Part shown: positions 23,760-36,928 of the stretch, one piece after another
Layout: each line of letters starts with the position of its first letter
Numbering within the stretch: the stretch's first letter is position 1
Assembly (NCBI GenBank): GCA_949316235.1
Contig: OX438745.1
Span: 4,221,001-4,285,000 of the forward strand
Direction of reading: 5' to 3'
DNA length: 64,000 nucleotides
Source of the DNA: Oegoconia quadripuncta
Taxonomy: Eukaryota; Arthropoda; Insecta; Lepidoptera; Autostichidae
Translations under genes and position numbers: made by a program
The notes under the pieces: generated by a model
What the model saw: the letters and a program-made list of their open reading frames with translations, nothing else
The model's database searches: none
What the model was told of the DNA's origin: nothing

Positions 23760-24942
23760 TGGCTAAGTTCGGGCTTATTATTAAATCTTTTTTTTTTTGA
23801 CTTTTAACCTCTTTGTTTTGTGACTATGTCCGCCCATCATACCCTAATTACACAATAAGTTTAAGTAAGTGCCACCACCACATACACTTAAATTCAAATT
23901 AGTGCCGGATCACAGGTGAAAAAGAATGTAATGTAAATTCCGGCATAAAGATTTTTTTTAAAGTTCTAGCCTATCTATCTATCTAGCCATTGCAACTCTT
24001 GTTTTCCCTAAAGTGTTCTTATTAAAGCAATATACAGCATGAGCAAAATACCGAAACAATTTCAATAAAGATAGTTCATCAATAGTTGAGTTGTCAATGC
24101 CCGTCGGCCTTACATAACCGCGCCAGCACAATGGCTGCTTATATTAAAATAGTTTGAGCGGTCAGTTGCGTAATTTTCGAACACCTGCTCTAATAGTCAT
24201 CCGTTCCATTTAATAAATTGTTTACATTTTTTTTTGTAATAAGTAAATTGCAGATTATGAAATAGTTTTACATTTTGAAGTATTGAAAACATCCTATAGT
24301 TTCCTTTTTGTTTTGAGAGTGACTATTATTTATTGTGCAATGACATTATGACTGTTTATTTTTATTTTATTATCCGGTTTTCTTTCAAACGACTCTATTG
24401 TTCTTGAATGAGTTTTCAGACATTCCGTACTAACTAAACGTTCCGTTCGAAGTAAGTATTTAAATTAAAGATAGGCTTTAACATAATCAAAATTATTTTT
24501 TTACATTGACGATATTAAAATTTACTGTAACCATAGTGTGCATAGTGTACTGTGTGTGACCGTCGTAAATAAGGTTGTAAATAATTTTTTTTTATTTGTA
24601 AAGGTTTATTTGTAAAGTTTGTCCTTTTGGACAGGTGAAGGGTAATGTAATGAGCCCATACAGCCTAGCTCATCAAAAATGAATTAGTCTTGGTACATCT
24701 GGCATTGTTTTTTTTTAATTATTTTATTTTATAACTACTATTCATTAGCGCCTTTACCACTTTTAACTAATGTAAATATTTTAATTTTTTTTTTATAATA
24801 AAAGTACTCGAATTTCCAAATTTAATCGACCGAGACGAGTAAGTTCGAGTCTAATCTAAAACGATTTTATTAGGGTACCGCAATCTACGAATGGACACGA
24901 CAATACTAGACGTTTCTTGATGTTATCAACTATTCACCACTT
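23760..24942. other. No recognised gene or repeat
   Basis: AT-rich; a short CTAT microsatellite lies near 23970. Nothing else is supported. Confidence 0.45.
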
Positions 24943-25045
24943 GACGACCTGTTTGATGTAGTCGTTAGAAACTCTGATTGCTATAACAAAAGGTCGCGGG
25001 TTCGAATCCCGCTATGGGCATTATGTTTGTAAGATGAATTAGTAA
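24943..25045 (+). repeat. SINE B, 3'-truncated copy
   Basis: Head GACGACCTGTTTGATGTAGT and B box GGTTCGAATCCC are intact. The body after GATGAAT is lost. Confidence 0.8.
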
Positions 25046-26058
25046 TTAGTATTTTGTAGGTTCAATAATCACAGTTTTCATTGAGATTACATTACTATTT
25101 GCGTACTTGGGTATAAATTTCCTTATCTTATTCGGTTAATGAATGTAGCCCAGTGAAAATGCGGTTTGGCCTCGGAAAAACGAATAACCGCGATTTTCTT
25201 GACGCATTTAATAAAGTGTTGTAAATGTATTTTAAATTGCTAAAAATTAAGCATTTGTAAAAAACGCAAGTACTAAGTAAGTAACTAAATAAGCTAAAGT
25301 TGAAAAATGTGTTTCTTTTAATAAAAAATGTTCAATTGATGGGTATTTCTTTAAATTCAAAACATTTAGGGAAATTATCGTTACAAATATTAGTTCTCAT
25401 TTTTATTTCTTAAGCAATGCAGCTCGACGACATTTTCAGCTAAAACACATTCATGCCTAACTATTAACATGCATAGCTTTTTATCCATTAATAAGTTAAC
25501 TGTGTTTAACAAAAGTCGGCTAATCGCTCGTTTTTTTTAGGTTATTTAAAATTTCATCTCTAATTTATCTCTATAAGATAGCAATTATACGTCGGTTCTG
25601 AATTATGTCTAAGCTAATTTTTAACCATATTTTCCCTGGGCTAATGCATCAAAATGTTTCTTCAACCGTGACTTCAAAATAACGAGAACCCATGACATTA
25701 CTCAAGTTGCACTCATAGGTGTATTTTTTCGGAACATATCAAATAAGGCTATGCCGTCACACCTCACTGAGCGACAAGCGGAGCGGACTGGGGCCGTGAG
25801 AATCGTAAACAATTCACTTTTTTTCCTTCACAGAAACTATAACAGATATGACTGGTAATTGATTTAATGTTATTGTATTTTTAAGTGGAAATGAATGTAC
25901 GTAGTGTTTTTTAGATTTGGTGAATGGTATAAATTGTCTCTGGTTCATATTAATGGGCTATTATAGAGGATGCTAATGCGATATTGATTAACAATAGTAG
26001 GGAACTGTGCTTCTTTCTGTCATAAATTAAAATGAAAAGGTAGGCGAATTTATATATA
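25046..26058. other. No recognised gene or repeat
   Basis: AT-rich intron-like sequence with a short GC-richer patch at 25755-25800 (CACCTCACTGAGCGACAAGC). No exon is supported. Confidence 0.45.
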
Positions 26059-26240
26059 TTTTTTTATGTACAACGGGTTAGCACGTGACCTCAATCACAC
26101 CTGATGTTAAATGAAGATGAGGCCGAAGGTGGTAGCGTACTGACCCGGAAACCCCATCTTATTTGGGGGACTGGCTATCTTATCTCTGACAACTGGAACA
26201 CAACAATGCTATTAACATTGCTGTTTGGCAGCAGACTTTT
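26059..26240 (-). repeat. SINE A, minus copy lacking its head
   Basis: A T run, then CAATCACACCTGATGTTAAA, ACCCGGAAACCCC and GCTATCTTATCTCTGACAAC. The tRNA-like head is absent. The 79-codon frame here is a by-product. Confidence 0.8.
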
Positions 26241-26739
26241 TAAATCTTATTTTAAGGAGCTTAAGCGCCTATGCCGCTTCATTGGTATTGCTTACTTACG
26301 TTTTAAACAGCTAATTCCTCCGTCAAACAGCAATTTTATATAAATTATACATATTTTTGGCACCACCATCTCCCAGCCCACAAATAAAGTGTATTATTGC
26401 ACAACAAAATACAGTTACAGAAAGTTTAGAAACGTATGACAACAAAAAATCATAGCTTTCATAAAATGATTAATATGTGTAGGTAGACAAAAGCTTGATG
26501 ATGTCTGGATTCGTATCACGTAAAAATATTATCATACAATAAATTAAAACGCAAAAAAATATATATTTAGCTCGATTGCGTTCGATCGCTAAATTTGGTA
26601 ACACGTAAGTGCCCTAGATATAAATTATTGTAACTCCATTAGACATTTAGCCCCTTAGCATTACTTCTGGGGCCTTTACGTGGTACAAAACTTAGCGACC
26701 GAACGCTACCTAGCTAAACCGTATTATTATTAGCAATCG

Positions 26740-27055
26740 AACCGCCTCCGTGGCTTAATGTAAACAACAATGGGCTTACGATTCGGAGGTCTCGGGTTCG
26801 ATCCCCAGCGGGGTACATGTTTAAGTACTCGGTTTGGTTGGTGGTAGGGCATTTTAAATGTCCGCCTGGCTAGCTACCACCGTCTTATCTAAATCTGCCG
26901 CTAAGCCGCAATGTTAATAGCATTGTTGTATTCCGGTTGTCAGTGATAAGATAGCCAGTCCCCCAAATATGTTGGGGTTTCGGGTCAGTACCTCATCTTC
27001 ACTTAACATCAGGTGTGATTGAGGCCAAGTACCAACCCGTCGTGCATAAAAAAAA
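26740..27055 (+). repeat. SINE A, best full-length copy
   Basis: Starts ACCGCCTCCGTGGCTTAATG with an A-box-like region; B box GGTTCGATCCCC near 26797. The body contains GGCTAGCTACCACC, and the tail AACATCAGGTGTGATTGAGG runs to poly(A) at 27055. Length about 316 bp; use it as reference for the window's SINE A copies. Confidence 0.88.
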
Positions 27056-27061
27056 CCGTTA

Positions 27062-27484
27062 TATACCGAGTTTTTTTACCATAAGAAATAATAGTATATT
27101 AGGTAAGTGAAAACGAAGTTACTGGCATAGGTAGTTTCATTTTTTTTTTCAAAACCGTCATAGACGCACGCGCCAGTCGAAGATTGATATACGACTGGCG
27201 AGATTCGTAGGGCTCCTATCATGCGAAATTCATATATTCTCCAAGTTTTTTTATTTATTTAATTTAATTATGTAATTATGTGGAATAGACTACAAACACC
27301 TTCAAATAAAAAAAATGGATGGATGGATGGATAAATAAATAAAAAAAAAAAAATAAATGTCACGACACTATATTCGATGATGGTTTTGAAAAAAATAAAT
27401 TAAACTAGCCATGCCAATACCTTCTATTTCACTTACCTAATATGCCCTATTTTTTCTTATGATACAAAAAACTCATCTGGTATA
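27062..27484. mobile_element. MITE family T, copy 2
   Basis: Inverted ends TATACCGAGTTTTTTTACC and AAAAAACTCATCTGGTATA; inner TATATTAGGTAA and TTACCTAATATG. It starts within ten bases of the SINE A poly(A). A GGAT/AAAT microsatellite lies at 27315-27356. Confidence 0.75.
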
Positions 27485-30400
27485 TTGTTTTAATAAAAGC
27501 CGGCCAAGGCGAGTTGTGATTCGGGTAGGGAGGTATGAGGAACGCTTGTAAAATCAAACAATGTAAGCGTAATTAACTCGACATGAAATCCAGCTTACAT
27601 CAGCTTCAACCAAATAATCATTTAACCTGTAAAAACCTACTATTAAATATGTGGTAATACCTATTTACACAAAATCCGAATCATTCCCACCAATAATACT
27701 TTCTCAGATGTCCAGAACTATTTTTTTAAAGTCACAACATCAATACCTTTTTGACATTAATTAAAAAGAGTACTATCTAACAAACAAGTCGTAAAACTAG
27801 ATGCTAAGCAAGGTGTGCAAAACATTTTCTATTTTTCCTTTTTATTTTATCGATAAACATGTTATCAGTTTTATATCGATAAGGCGTAACGTTTTATCGA
27901 TAAATATGTGAATATTTATTCGATTCGCGTTCGTGGATGCCGGCTATTAGTTAGGATGGAATTGTGATGATAATTGAATTATGAGTTGTTTTTTATGTCT
28001 CCAGCGCTATAACAAGATAATTATATTATTAGAAACGTCTATTGCATAAAAAAAATGGACGTTGTTATTATTGCAATACATTCTAACGAAATAAAAAAAT
28101 ACATTCATATTCAAATAGTTTTTGGGGTTGTAGGAAAATGGTCTACAGAACATTTCAGGTACATATGTTTAAACTTTGGAACATAAATAGTAGAATCAAG
28201 TCAATAAGCAGTCAAAATCATGATAACTCCAATTATTTATTCAAACTACAAATTGGTTGTGTTTAACTTAATGTTTAACATGTTTGCGGTCATAACTCGC
28301 TAAATAATGGACCGCCTAATAATTTCAATAAGACGTCCACAGACATGTGTTTTTATGCTATAACTTCTGCTCAATACGAAATAATTGAGCACTTACAAGC
28401 ATAATCAACAAAAAGGGCCAACTAAGCAAAAAACCTTAAGTTATTACTAACAACGACCCATCTGCCAACCAATCGGCGTGCGGCAAAAAAAATGGATATA
28501 ATTTCAACAACCGAGCCCTTTTCCAACAAACGGCTGACCTTAAAAGGAATCCATTCTGGGAGATGTATTAAAAGTTGAAATAACTAGTTGCGTGCAACGA
28601 CCGAATAGATAGCGAATAAAAAAATAATAGAACCATCGACGGGCGAATTGCAAATAAGATCTTAATGTGATAAATTTAAAGAACTATTTCGAATAAACAT
28701 AAGCGTAGCAGATGTTATTCGAAATGAAGATTAGGGGAACTAAGGCATAAAAAGCGGTCAGCCAATGGCGTTACAGCATGGTGTTCTGTTTCTTTCCATC
28801 ACTGGTCGCACCGTTCTTTCTAATGCCCATATTTTTTGCCATTTTATTCTAATTCCTCATTCAAACCGCGATCGTTCGATTCCAGTGGCACGTAACCTTT
28901 ATGTCATAGTTATACTTTTTAATTGCATTTTATATTACTTTTTTGTACAATGTAATTTTGAACAGGTTGAAATGTTTATACTTAATTACATTTAATGTGT
29001 TCAAATTTTCGAAGTCATATAATAAACTGATTACCGGGCTTTGCCGGTGCCTGATTATAAATTTAATAGTCTGCTTATTATATTTTTTTATCATAGATTA
29101 TGATCGATGGTTTTCGTTTTTTTTTCATGGTCATACCTATGCGCGCGGTTGCGTGTAGTGCGGGTGTGATGGGAACATAGATAAACAATGTTTCGTGGTA
29201 AATAAAAACTATTTTTTTCATGTAAAGAGTTGTTATGTTCCATTAAATTTATTGTGAAGTATATTGAGTTGTTTAACTTTTTAAGTCTTTTACATTGAAC
29301 TTGTGTCTACTACATTCGCATATAAATATTTTGTCTATTAACATTTATGTAGCTTTACGAGTAAATCTACGTAAGTTTAAAAATACACACACATACAATA
29401 TGAATAGTGTCCACAGAATACCAGCGTCGCGTCACTGGACTCCAATGACGCGACATTATGCGGAGTGGATGTCTTTTGGCACCACCACTTCATGTTGTTC
29501 TAACTTAATTAAGCAATAATGGTGTCAAATAAAAAACTTTTCCTTTTCTTTTCAATAAGTGAATAATTAAGTGTAAACTTGAAATTTCAAACTTTGCCCT
29601 GTAAGAGGTTCAGAATCATGTAAACAAATACAATACACAATCGTCCTAAACATTTAGCTCATATATTATAATGTGTCTTTTTAAAACATTTCAATAACAG
29701 TTTTAACAATATGATAATCTATCCATTACGGAGCCTAGTAAGATCACGAGTACTAGTACTGGAGGTCGGATAAGATGTACTACATCCGGCCTTTCATTGT
29801 CTCCATCGAGATTTAAGAGCCGTATCAGATAGCATATTTCTAAGTCGAACCGCGCCTTTGTTTCTGAGATCGTTATTGAATAACTGTTCATTGTATTGGT
29901 CGATACGTTTTTGTTGTACTATTTTGGACTCTTATGTGGATGGAATTCCAATACGTCAACTGGGTTATACCTATTTATTGAGAAGATGTTTAGAAAATTT
30001 CTATCGTTCAAGCAATGTTATTATGTACAAATATCAACATTCTTAATTAGTTTAAAATTACGTCTTATATAGTTACGTCTATCGAATATAATGAATAAGA
30101 AAAATAAGCAACTTGTATGCAGATAATGGCTACTGTGCCCAGTTAGATTAGACACACGCAAAATAGGTTCTATAAAACATTTAATATTTGCAGAAAATTC
30201 TTATTAATGTTACGATAAACTATTAAATTTACAACAACAATTTCCGTTCAGCCCAAGAATGACGTTTAGCCATAAAATTAGAAAATATGTCCTCTAATGG
30301 CCGGTGTCCCGAGATGGACATTGTTTAATAAATGATAATTAACGACGAATAATCTCGGCAATCCTATGCACATATTCGCGATGTGCCTAACAAGGACATT

Positions 30401-32177
30401 GGACGTTTCCGTGTTGAATCACTTAAAACAAAGCACAAGTTATAAGCGCTTGGCGAAACTCGAAATGAACCGATCAAGAAATATGGAACACCTTAATCTG
30501 TAACAACTTATGTCTATAGAATACGCGTATAATTAGCCAGTCATAACAAATAACGGAGGAATAATTATTATGATTATAAAATTACAAAAAATTCCAAAGG
30601 ATGTATAAGACTAAGGTTATTTGATTGTCAATTTGAAGAACAGGCAAATGAAATAATAATGCCGACTGTGATGACATATTACTATAACTATGTCATGTAT
30701 TGGTTTCGGTTTTATGTTATGGTCTCACTTTTATAAAACACCGGTCTCATGATATGAGCGTTTATTTTAATATTAAAGTATAGTTTTGCGCTAAAAGTCA
30801 CGTGGAGCAAAGGCAGGTGCTAATGTAATGCATATTTTAATTATAAATGCATGAGTAGGTATGACTACTTTTATTGATGTGATATCCTTTCATACAAGTT
30901 GAACCTATTATTCTTTTCACAATAAATAGGTAGTTGTCTCATCTTTTGGTAAGGTAAACGTTTTCGTTCTTTCTCTACATGGATCAAAATAAAATTAAAA
31001 ATATACGAAAAATAAGCTCCAAGAAACAAGCGCAAAATAACACACAAAGGATAAATTACAATGACGGATATATAGATTAATATTCTATATTGAGTCCTCT
31101 TCCTTTGATCAAAAGATTGCATATTGCACTGCACGCTAAGGTTCATATTTTGTACCAACTCAAAACAACTCACACACAAATGCAACCTGACTCATGTCGA
31201 CCTTGAAATAGACCAGTCTAATCGCAGTTTTAACCAATCAGTAGTCACTGCACGATGCCAACTCCATCCTTTGTTCACTATCATACTTTTTGTCACGCCA
31301 TTTTGTTAAATGACCTTTAATTGTCAATTATAACTATGACTCGATGGTATTTCATGGTATTTAATTATTTTTCCATTGTTCTATATTTTCCCTTTTGAAG
31401 GAAAATTGTTTCGGTTTTGATTGGATTTATTAGTCAATTAGTAAAGTCGATGATAGCGTATTTATCCAATAATATTGTTTCAATAATTTGCGGTTAAAAA
31501 GTTAATAAACAGTATATAGGTCCTTCTAACTTTGATACCTATTCCTGCGTCCACGTCTTCAACATAGATTTTATTTTGTATTAAGGTAGTTAACACGTTT
31601 AATAAATTAAGGCAAAATGCAATTTATCTTACCTACCTCAAAACTTTGTTATTTTTAGACTGTATATATTTACGAGCTAGAGTTGGAGGATCCGAATGTT
31701 GGTTATTAGTAAACAGTAATGGTATTTCTAAAAGAACTAATTATTGACCTGAATAATGGATGAAAATGTTCTACTAGCCGTTTCAAATGTATGTAGGATC
31801 TCAAAAATTCGTGTCCAGAGATGACTCTCTGTCGAGCCACATTAGATAATCCGATTTACTTGGATGTGAATCTAACGTGTAATTATTTTTTTTATTACCC
31901 CACGGCATGGGAGTTCATCGCCATCACATTAATTACAATATTAACATGTGAGGGTCTCGCTTCAGTTAACCACAGGTTAGTAATCACAGTTTTGTAACCG
32001 TTCAAACTTCTGTGAAATGTTAGAAAATTATAGTGGTGCGTTGTGGATTTATTTTTGCTTGGTTTTTATGTTATTCCTGTAAGGCATTGGGTGTTGTGTT
32101 AGGTAATATTTACTTAATTCACTAGTGATAATTTACCATGACTTATTTCAATGAGATCAGTATTATTTAATGAAGTA
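27485..32177. other. Long intron-like stretch, little recognised
   Basis: AT-rich. Three ATCGATAA motifs lie at 27847-27903. A LINE-tail-like segment (CCAGCGTCGCGTCACTGG...AAATAAAAAAC) lies at 29420-29550. A 104-codon minus frame at 30871-31185 has a hydrophobic stretch but no other support. Confidence 0.4.
27847..27903. promoter_or_regulatory. Cluster of three ATCGATAA motifs
   Basis: TTATCGATAA at 27847, TATCGATAA at 27874 and TTATCGATAA at 27894. TATCGATA is the DREF-type element of insects; only the middle copy is the exact form. A regulatory role is an inference. Confidence 0.3.
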
Positions 32178-32493
32178 ACAATCATCATCAGCCCGTAAAC
32201 ATCCCACAGCAGGGATATAGGCCTTCCCAAGTATAATGAGAAAGTATGGACCATAATCCACCACGCTGGCCCAATGCGGATTGGCGATTTCACATGCCTT
32301 TGAATTTTTATTTCTCAGGCATGCAGGTTTCCTTACGATGTTGTCCTTTGCCGTTTTAAGAGCAGTAGGATAAATGCACATAAGTAATTAAATTAAATTT
32401 AAAAACTCATTGGTATATGGCCTGCCTGGGGATCGAACACGGACCTCCCAAACTGAGAGACCGCGTCTTAACCGCTGAGCCACCGAGACGCTC
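32178..32493 (-). repeat. SINE C, tRNA-derived, minus
   Basis: Right end in complement reads CGTCTCGGTGGCTCAGCGGT then, after the anticodon region, a decayed B box near GTTCGATCCCC. The left part holds CATCATCAGCCCGTAAAC and CCACTGCTGGGATATAGGCC-like sequence in complement. Another piece is at 56868-57000. Confidence 0.75.
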
Positions 32494-33540
32494 GAAGTAT
32501 CCATAATTAATAATATTTTAATGTAGACTTTTCTACGCCTATAGTAGATAAGAAAGTTCATTTAAAAATAATTGCAAACACTGATAATATAGAAGAATTG
32601 AAATTTCTATGAAAGAAATAAATCTTGTCGACGTTCATTCGATCATTAAAATGTTTATTACATAATTTATGACACGGGTTAATGCAATTTTTATGAGTGA
32701 CTAAGAGAAACGTTTTTGTAAGTATCTTTATAAATTTAATAACATTTAATTTCGTACATTTTTCAAAAAGATGGACCACACCTATATATACCTAAAATAT
32801 ACCTACTAATACCTCTAAAATATACCTAGCTATAATATTCAAACATTGTTATTTATAAATAACATTAAATTTAAAGGTTGTCGACGTCTGAATATCCTGT
32901 AGACAATGCAAAGTTTTTCCACCACGCACTATATGTTAATTTAAGTGCATCTATGATTGCAATTCAAATTTTAACGCTTGCTTTTTTTATTGCTTTTCTA
33001 ATGATCTGCCCAGGGAATCTATTGCGGAGAAACATAAGTGCAGATATCATGAAACAATGTCTGATTTTTTCATACACTCAACAACATTGTCATCATCATA
33101 GTCTTGCTACGTCAACAAATCAGCTCGATCTGTTTTATTTCTAAACCCCGATGGGCGTGTTAACTTTGAAGTATGTTTGTCGTTTTAAAACGGCGGAACT
33201 CATTAGAAAACTATTATTTTTGAAAGCTGTTATTTGCTAGACATTTCTTAGCCATGATTGATGAAAATCTGTTAGGCGGTCTTGAGATATTTAGCTTTTC
33301 AAACAGTAGGTTTCTTTATCTGGACGATAATCATTGTCGCTCGGAGGTTTTCTAAATTTAGTTCCGTGATAATAAAAAATTTACTTAACTTCCAACTTTA
33401 GTACGTCTCGTTTTTCATCTTATGAGTCCATCATCATATCTTAGCCCTACTTATTATCTAAATTAGCAATAGATACACGACTCCACCCACGTGTAATTAG
33501 TTTACTGTTTTATTTATTTGCAATAATATTATGATACAAT

Positions 33541-33690
33541 ACAAATACTCTTTATTGCGCAAAATAATTTACAATAATTTTTGATGATAGCAATAGAACA
33601 CAATTAGGCGGTCTTATCACTAAAAGCGATCTCTTCCAGACAACCCACAGCTATGGGACATTTGTTGGTAGAAAAACAGGTAGGGTGCAC
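33541..33690 (-). repeat. RTE-type LINE 3' UTR
   Basis: CTCTTTATTGCGCAAAAT, then GGCGGTCTTATCACTAAAAG, CGATCTCTTCCAGACAACC. In the sense direction this is GATCGCTTTTAGTGATAAG, a short hairpin, before the tail. Confidence 0.65.
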
Positions 33691-34424
33691 GATACTACTA
33701 ACTAAAGAAATAATTATAGATAAGTATACATAAATATAATAATATTATCATATTAATAGACTTACTTAATAATATAAATATATATAAATAAATAAATGAT
33801 GTGTGGTTTCGATACGTAAGAAGAATGGAACCAACACGTCTCTTCCCGTGGGTATCGTAATAGACGACTAAGGGACTTTACATCAAAAAATATCTATATA
33901 CTTGCAAGTTTTAAAAGCAATAAGTTCACCCCCCGTCCGTGTGTATTTCTGTACATTTCGAAAGACTCATAAACAACAAATAATATTTCGCATATCTCTG
34001 AGTGGTCAGATTGGGGATAAATTTGACATTATGTAGGTATGGTTGGGGACAAAATTTATAGCTATATTTTAATATGGTTTATCGATTGTACAAAATTACA
34101 TTCAAATTCGTTCAGGCGTTGTAACGCTAACAAACATCTTCACAAAATTTCACATTTCCAATATTAGTAGGCTTAATACCAACTGCGATGCATAGTGTTG
34201 ATCATTAGCAAATGAAACGAGTGAACTTGTCGATATCGACGCATAAATCACCCGCTCGACAGTCGATAGCGAAATAAAAATATATTTAAACTGTAATTCG
34301 AGCCTCGCCAGCCGTTTGGACGCACTATCTCGGTGTATGTTGATAACTAATGGGTCAAGTACGTAGCGACGTGTAAAGTTGCAGGGTTCCTTACGTTCCC
34401 CACGAATTCTCGATTTCAATCAAT

Positions 34425-34560
34425 CAAGTACACTTTATTGTACAGAGTTTAAGAAAACAATTAAAACACATAAACATAACTTCAAAATTGTACAACTTGG
34501 CGGTTTTATCGCCATTAAGCCATTTCTACCAGACAACCTTAGACAACCTTGACAGCTGTC
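34425..34560 (-). repeat. RTE-type LINE 3' UTR
   Basis: CAATCAATCAAGTACACTTT is the inverted tail, then CTTGGCGGTTTTATCGCCAT and TTTCTACCAGACAACCTT. The GACAACCTTA unit is duplicated. Confidence 0.65.
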
Positions 34561-34822
34561 TAGAGGTCACTGCGTGAAATGCCTTTAGGGGCGTATGTTT
34601 ATTATTATGAATGGGTTATTGATATTTGCATTTATAATTAATCAAATAAATAATTATCTTTTGTTTGTTTCAGTTCAGTTTCTTTACTCGATTTGTATTC
34701 AAGTTCAAAAACTTATTGAAAGGCCACATTAGTAACCATTAAAGTAATTATTTTAATTTTTATTATATTATTATAATATGTATGACATAAAAACAATGTA
34801 TATGACCCGTTGGACAATACAT

Positions 34823-35054
34823 AAAGCCATCTTTTTCTACACTAAGTAACTAGGCTTGTAATTATGGATACCGGATGGTTGATATATTACACAATAATTT
34901 TTTTTGTAAATAAATCTATAAATGAAAACGTCTATAATTCCGGTACATAACGTGTCCGTATTCATCATACAAACATATCCCCCTAGCGAGATTCGAACCC
35001 GCGACCTTTTAGTATAGCTGTCAGAGTTTCTACCCACTATACTAACAGGTCGTC
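34823..35054 (-). repeat. SINE B, minus copy
   Basis: T-arm GAGATTCGAACCCGCGACC near 34987-35006; right end ACAGGTCGTC at 35054; body GGATACCGGATGGTTGATAT. One mismatch in the T-arm stem. Confidence 0.85.
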
Positions 35055-35514
35055 TGGCCGGTCTGCAGCACCCAGTAGCATACATTTACGGAACCCCAAT
35101 CATACGCTTTCATCCACAGCTAACTAGTACGCCGACAGTGAAAACTTACTCAGTTCATCGCGCCGCAATAAATATCGACATTAATTACTCAATATATTTC
35201 GCAGCGTACGAAAACAGGGTCATAAAATATATTCTAGTCAGGTTCATCGACTTTTTTGTAGATGGTATCGTAGCGTCACTAGCGTAGCGAAGGAAGTTTT
35301 TTATTTATGCCTCAGAATTTAACATTGGTGGGAGACAACAAGATTTTGTTGTCTTTGCACAGTATCTGAGGACGGTTATTAATCTCCGATGGGAAACGAC
35401 GGAGGTTATGTGTTTGACGACGTTGTGTCTGTTATCAGTTAAGCCAAATGTTTGACATACAGGCTTCGATCAATTTCGTAGCAACCACTGACTGTTAGGC
35501 CTTAGGCCCCTCAT

Positions 35515-35800
35515 AATATATTAACGTCAAGGGCTTTTTGGCGGGACCTCGGCGAGTGAAGTTGCATTTTTCTTTATAATTCTTATAATTTGTGCATTCT
35601 AACTTTTGAAGCTCAATAATGGCAGAATATTGTGTAGCAAATGTTAGTGATGGTGTACAAGTGAAGGGGAGTGTAAATTAAAGTGCGTAACGAAGCTTTC
35701 GGGTTCCCACAAGAAGCCGTCAAAATCTTTTGTAAAGCATTCTGCCACTTTACTGAAGAATGACTTGACCGTGACTAGACTCTGTATACGCCAAGTATAC
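35515..35800 (-). repeat. Unknown dispersed repeat R47, minus copy
   Basis: Complement reads GTCAAGTCATTCTTCAGTAA, GTGGCAGAATGCTTTAC, TGTGGGAACCCGAAAGCTTC, GTTACGCAC, and ends CCCGCCAAAAAGCCC. It matches 47130-47440. In one frame both copies read VKSFF.KVAECFTK.F, which may be a protein relic. Confidence 0.6.
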
Positions 35801-36378
35801 GACGAATTACTTGTTTTGTCTGAGACTGACTAATAAATTGAAGAAATAAGACATGGCTGTATAGGCCTAGATCCCTTTGACTTCTCCGAAAGGAGTGAAT
35901 AAAACGAAAAGGAAAATTAACGTCAAATTAACATGGTAATTTACCAAGACATTAGGTGACTGTTTGGCGCAATAGTTACAGTTACCATGACATTTATTAA
36001 CGTTCATGATATAATATTCAAACCATTTCTTCCTATGGGCGTCATAAAAGACTACCAGACTGTGTCATTATTGTTATTTGTGATGGGGCAGCAGGGTCAT
36101 TGGTCCTCCCAAAAACAAAAACCTGCCCAAAGTATATAGCGATTAGGATAATCCCTCCCCAATGACTCCCAATAGTGAAATTACATAGACTGCGAATGAC
36201 ATAATATTTCATTTTTAAAATTACTCCGGTAGTGTACACTGAAAAAAATGTAAAGCGGAAATGATCGTCATTACGTCGTTATTGTATATAATACGGCCAA
36301 AAACCGACCAGACGTAAGTTCGTTAAAAACAACTTTACGCAAATAGTGTAATACGCCGTAAAGTGAAACGCAAAATAA

Positions 36379-36475
36379 GCCGTACTGGAAGTTCCTTCAA
36401 TCCACGATGACGTCACTAGTGACGTCATATGGCGGACCTCTAAACCTTCTCGTACGGCGAATGTCACCGTTCGCA
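36379..36475. repeat. Palindrome with central double CRE motif
   Basis: A perfect 22-bp palindrome at 36407-36428 contains TGACGTCA twice, at 36408 and 36420. Imperfect arms extend outward to GCCGTAC on the left and GTACGGC on the right. It lies near the left end of the 7-kb element. Confidence 0.7.
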
Positions 36476-36515
36476 TAGGCAATGTTATTATTTTAGTGGA
36501 CGTAGAACGTTTTAT

Positions 36516-36680
36516 GTGAGGTATCTTACGTCGTGCGTACAGCAGATTACGTAGTAACGGTAGGCGTAGTGCGTTTTATAGAAAATGTTGGATGTGGTAG
36601 ATACGGTTGATCTCGTGTATTTGTGAGGTATAATAAGTCGTGCATAGAGCAGACCTCGTAGTAACGCTAGGCGTAGTGCG
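36516..36680. repeat. Left subterminal 58-bp direct repeat pair
   Basis: Copies at 36516-36573 and 36623-36680 share GTGAGGTAT, GTCGTGC, CGTAGTAACG and TAGGCGTAGTGCG. They are spaced 107 bp apart. Confidence 0.7.
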
Positions 36681-36928
36681 TAGTTCTGTACGGCGAAATT
36701 AACCGTAAGCAAGGTGGAAGAACACGTATGGAACGATTTGCACAGCTAAATGGGAGGCAAAATTTGCTGTAGCCATCTGAGAATACTGCCGTACTGACGA
36801 TCTTTTCTGCTGTCTTGTACGACGTTTTTAATGGTTCGTTCAAGTTCCAAAGTTTACACTTACGACGTAAATGGCTGTTTTGAAACGGCGTATTTCAGAG
36901 GAGCTTAGGATGTAATTAGACAGCACCA

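Noticed and set aside
30871..31185. 104-codon minus frame with a hydrophobic stretch
   Set aside because: Strongly AT-biased codons, no acceptor or start context that I trust, no recognised motif.
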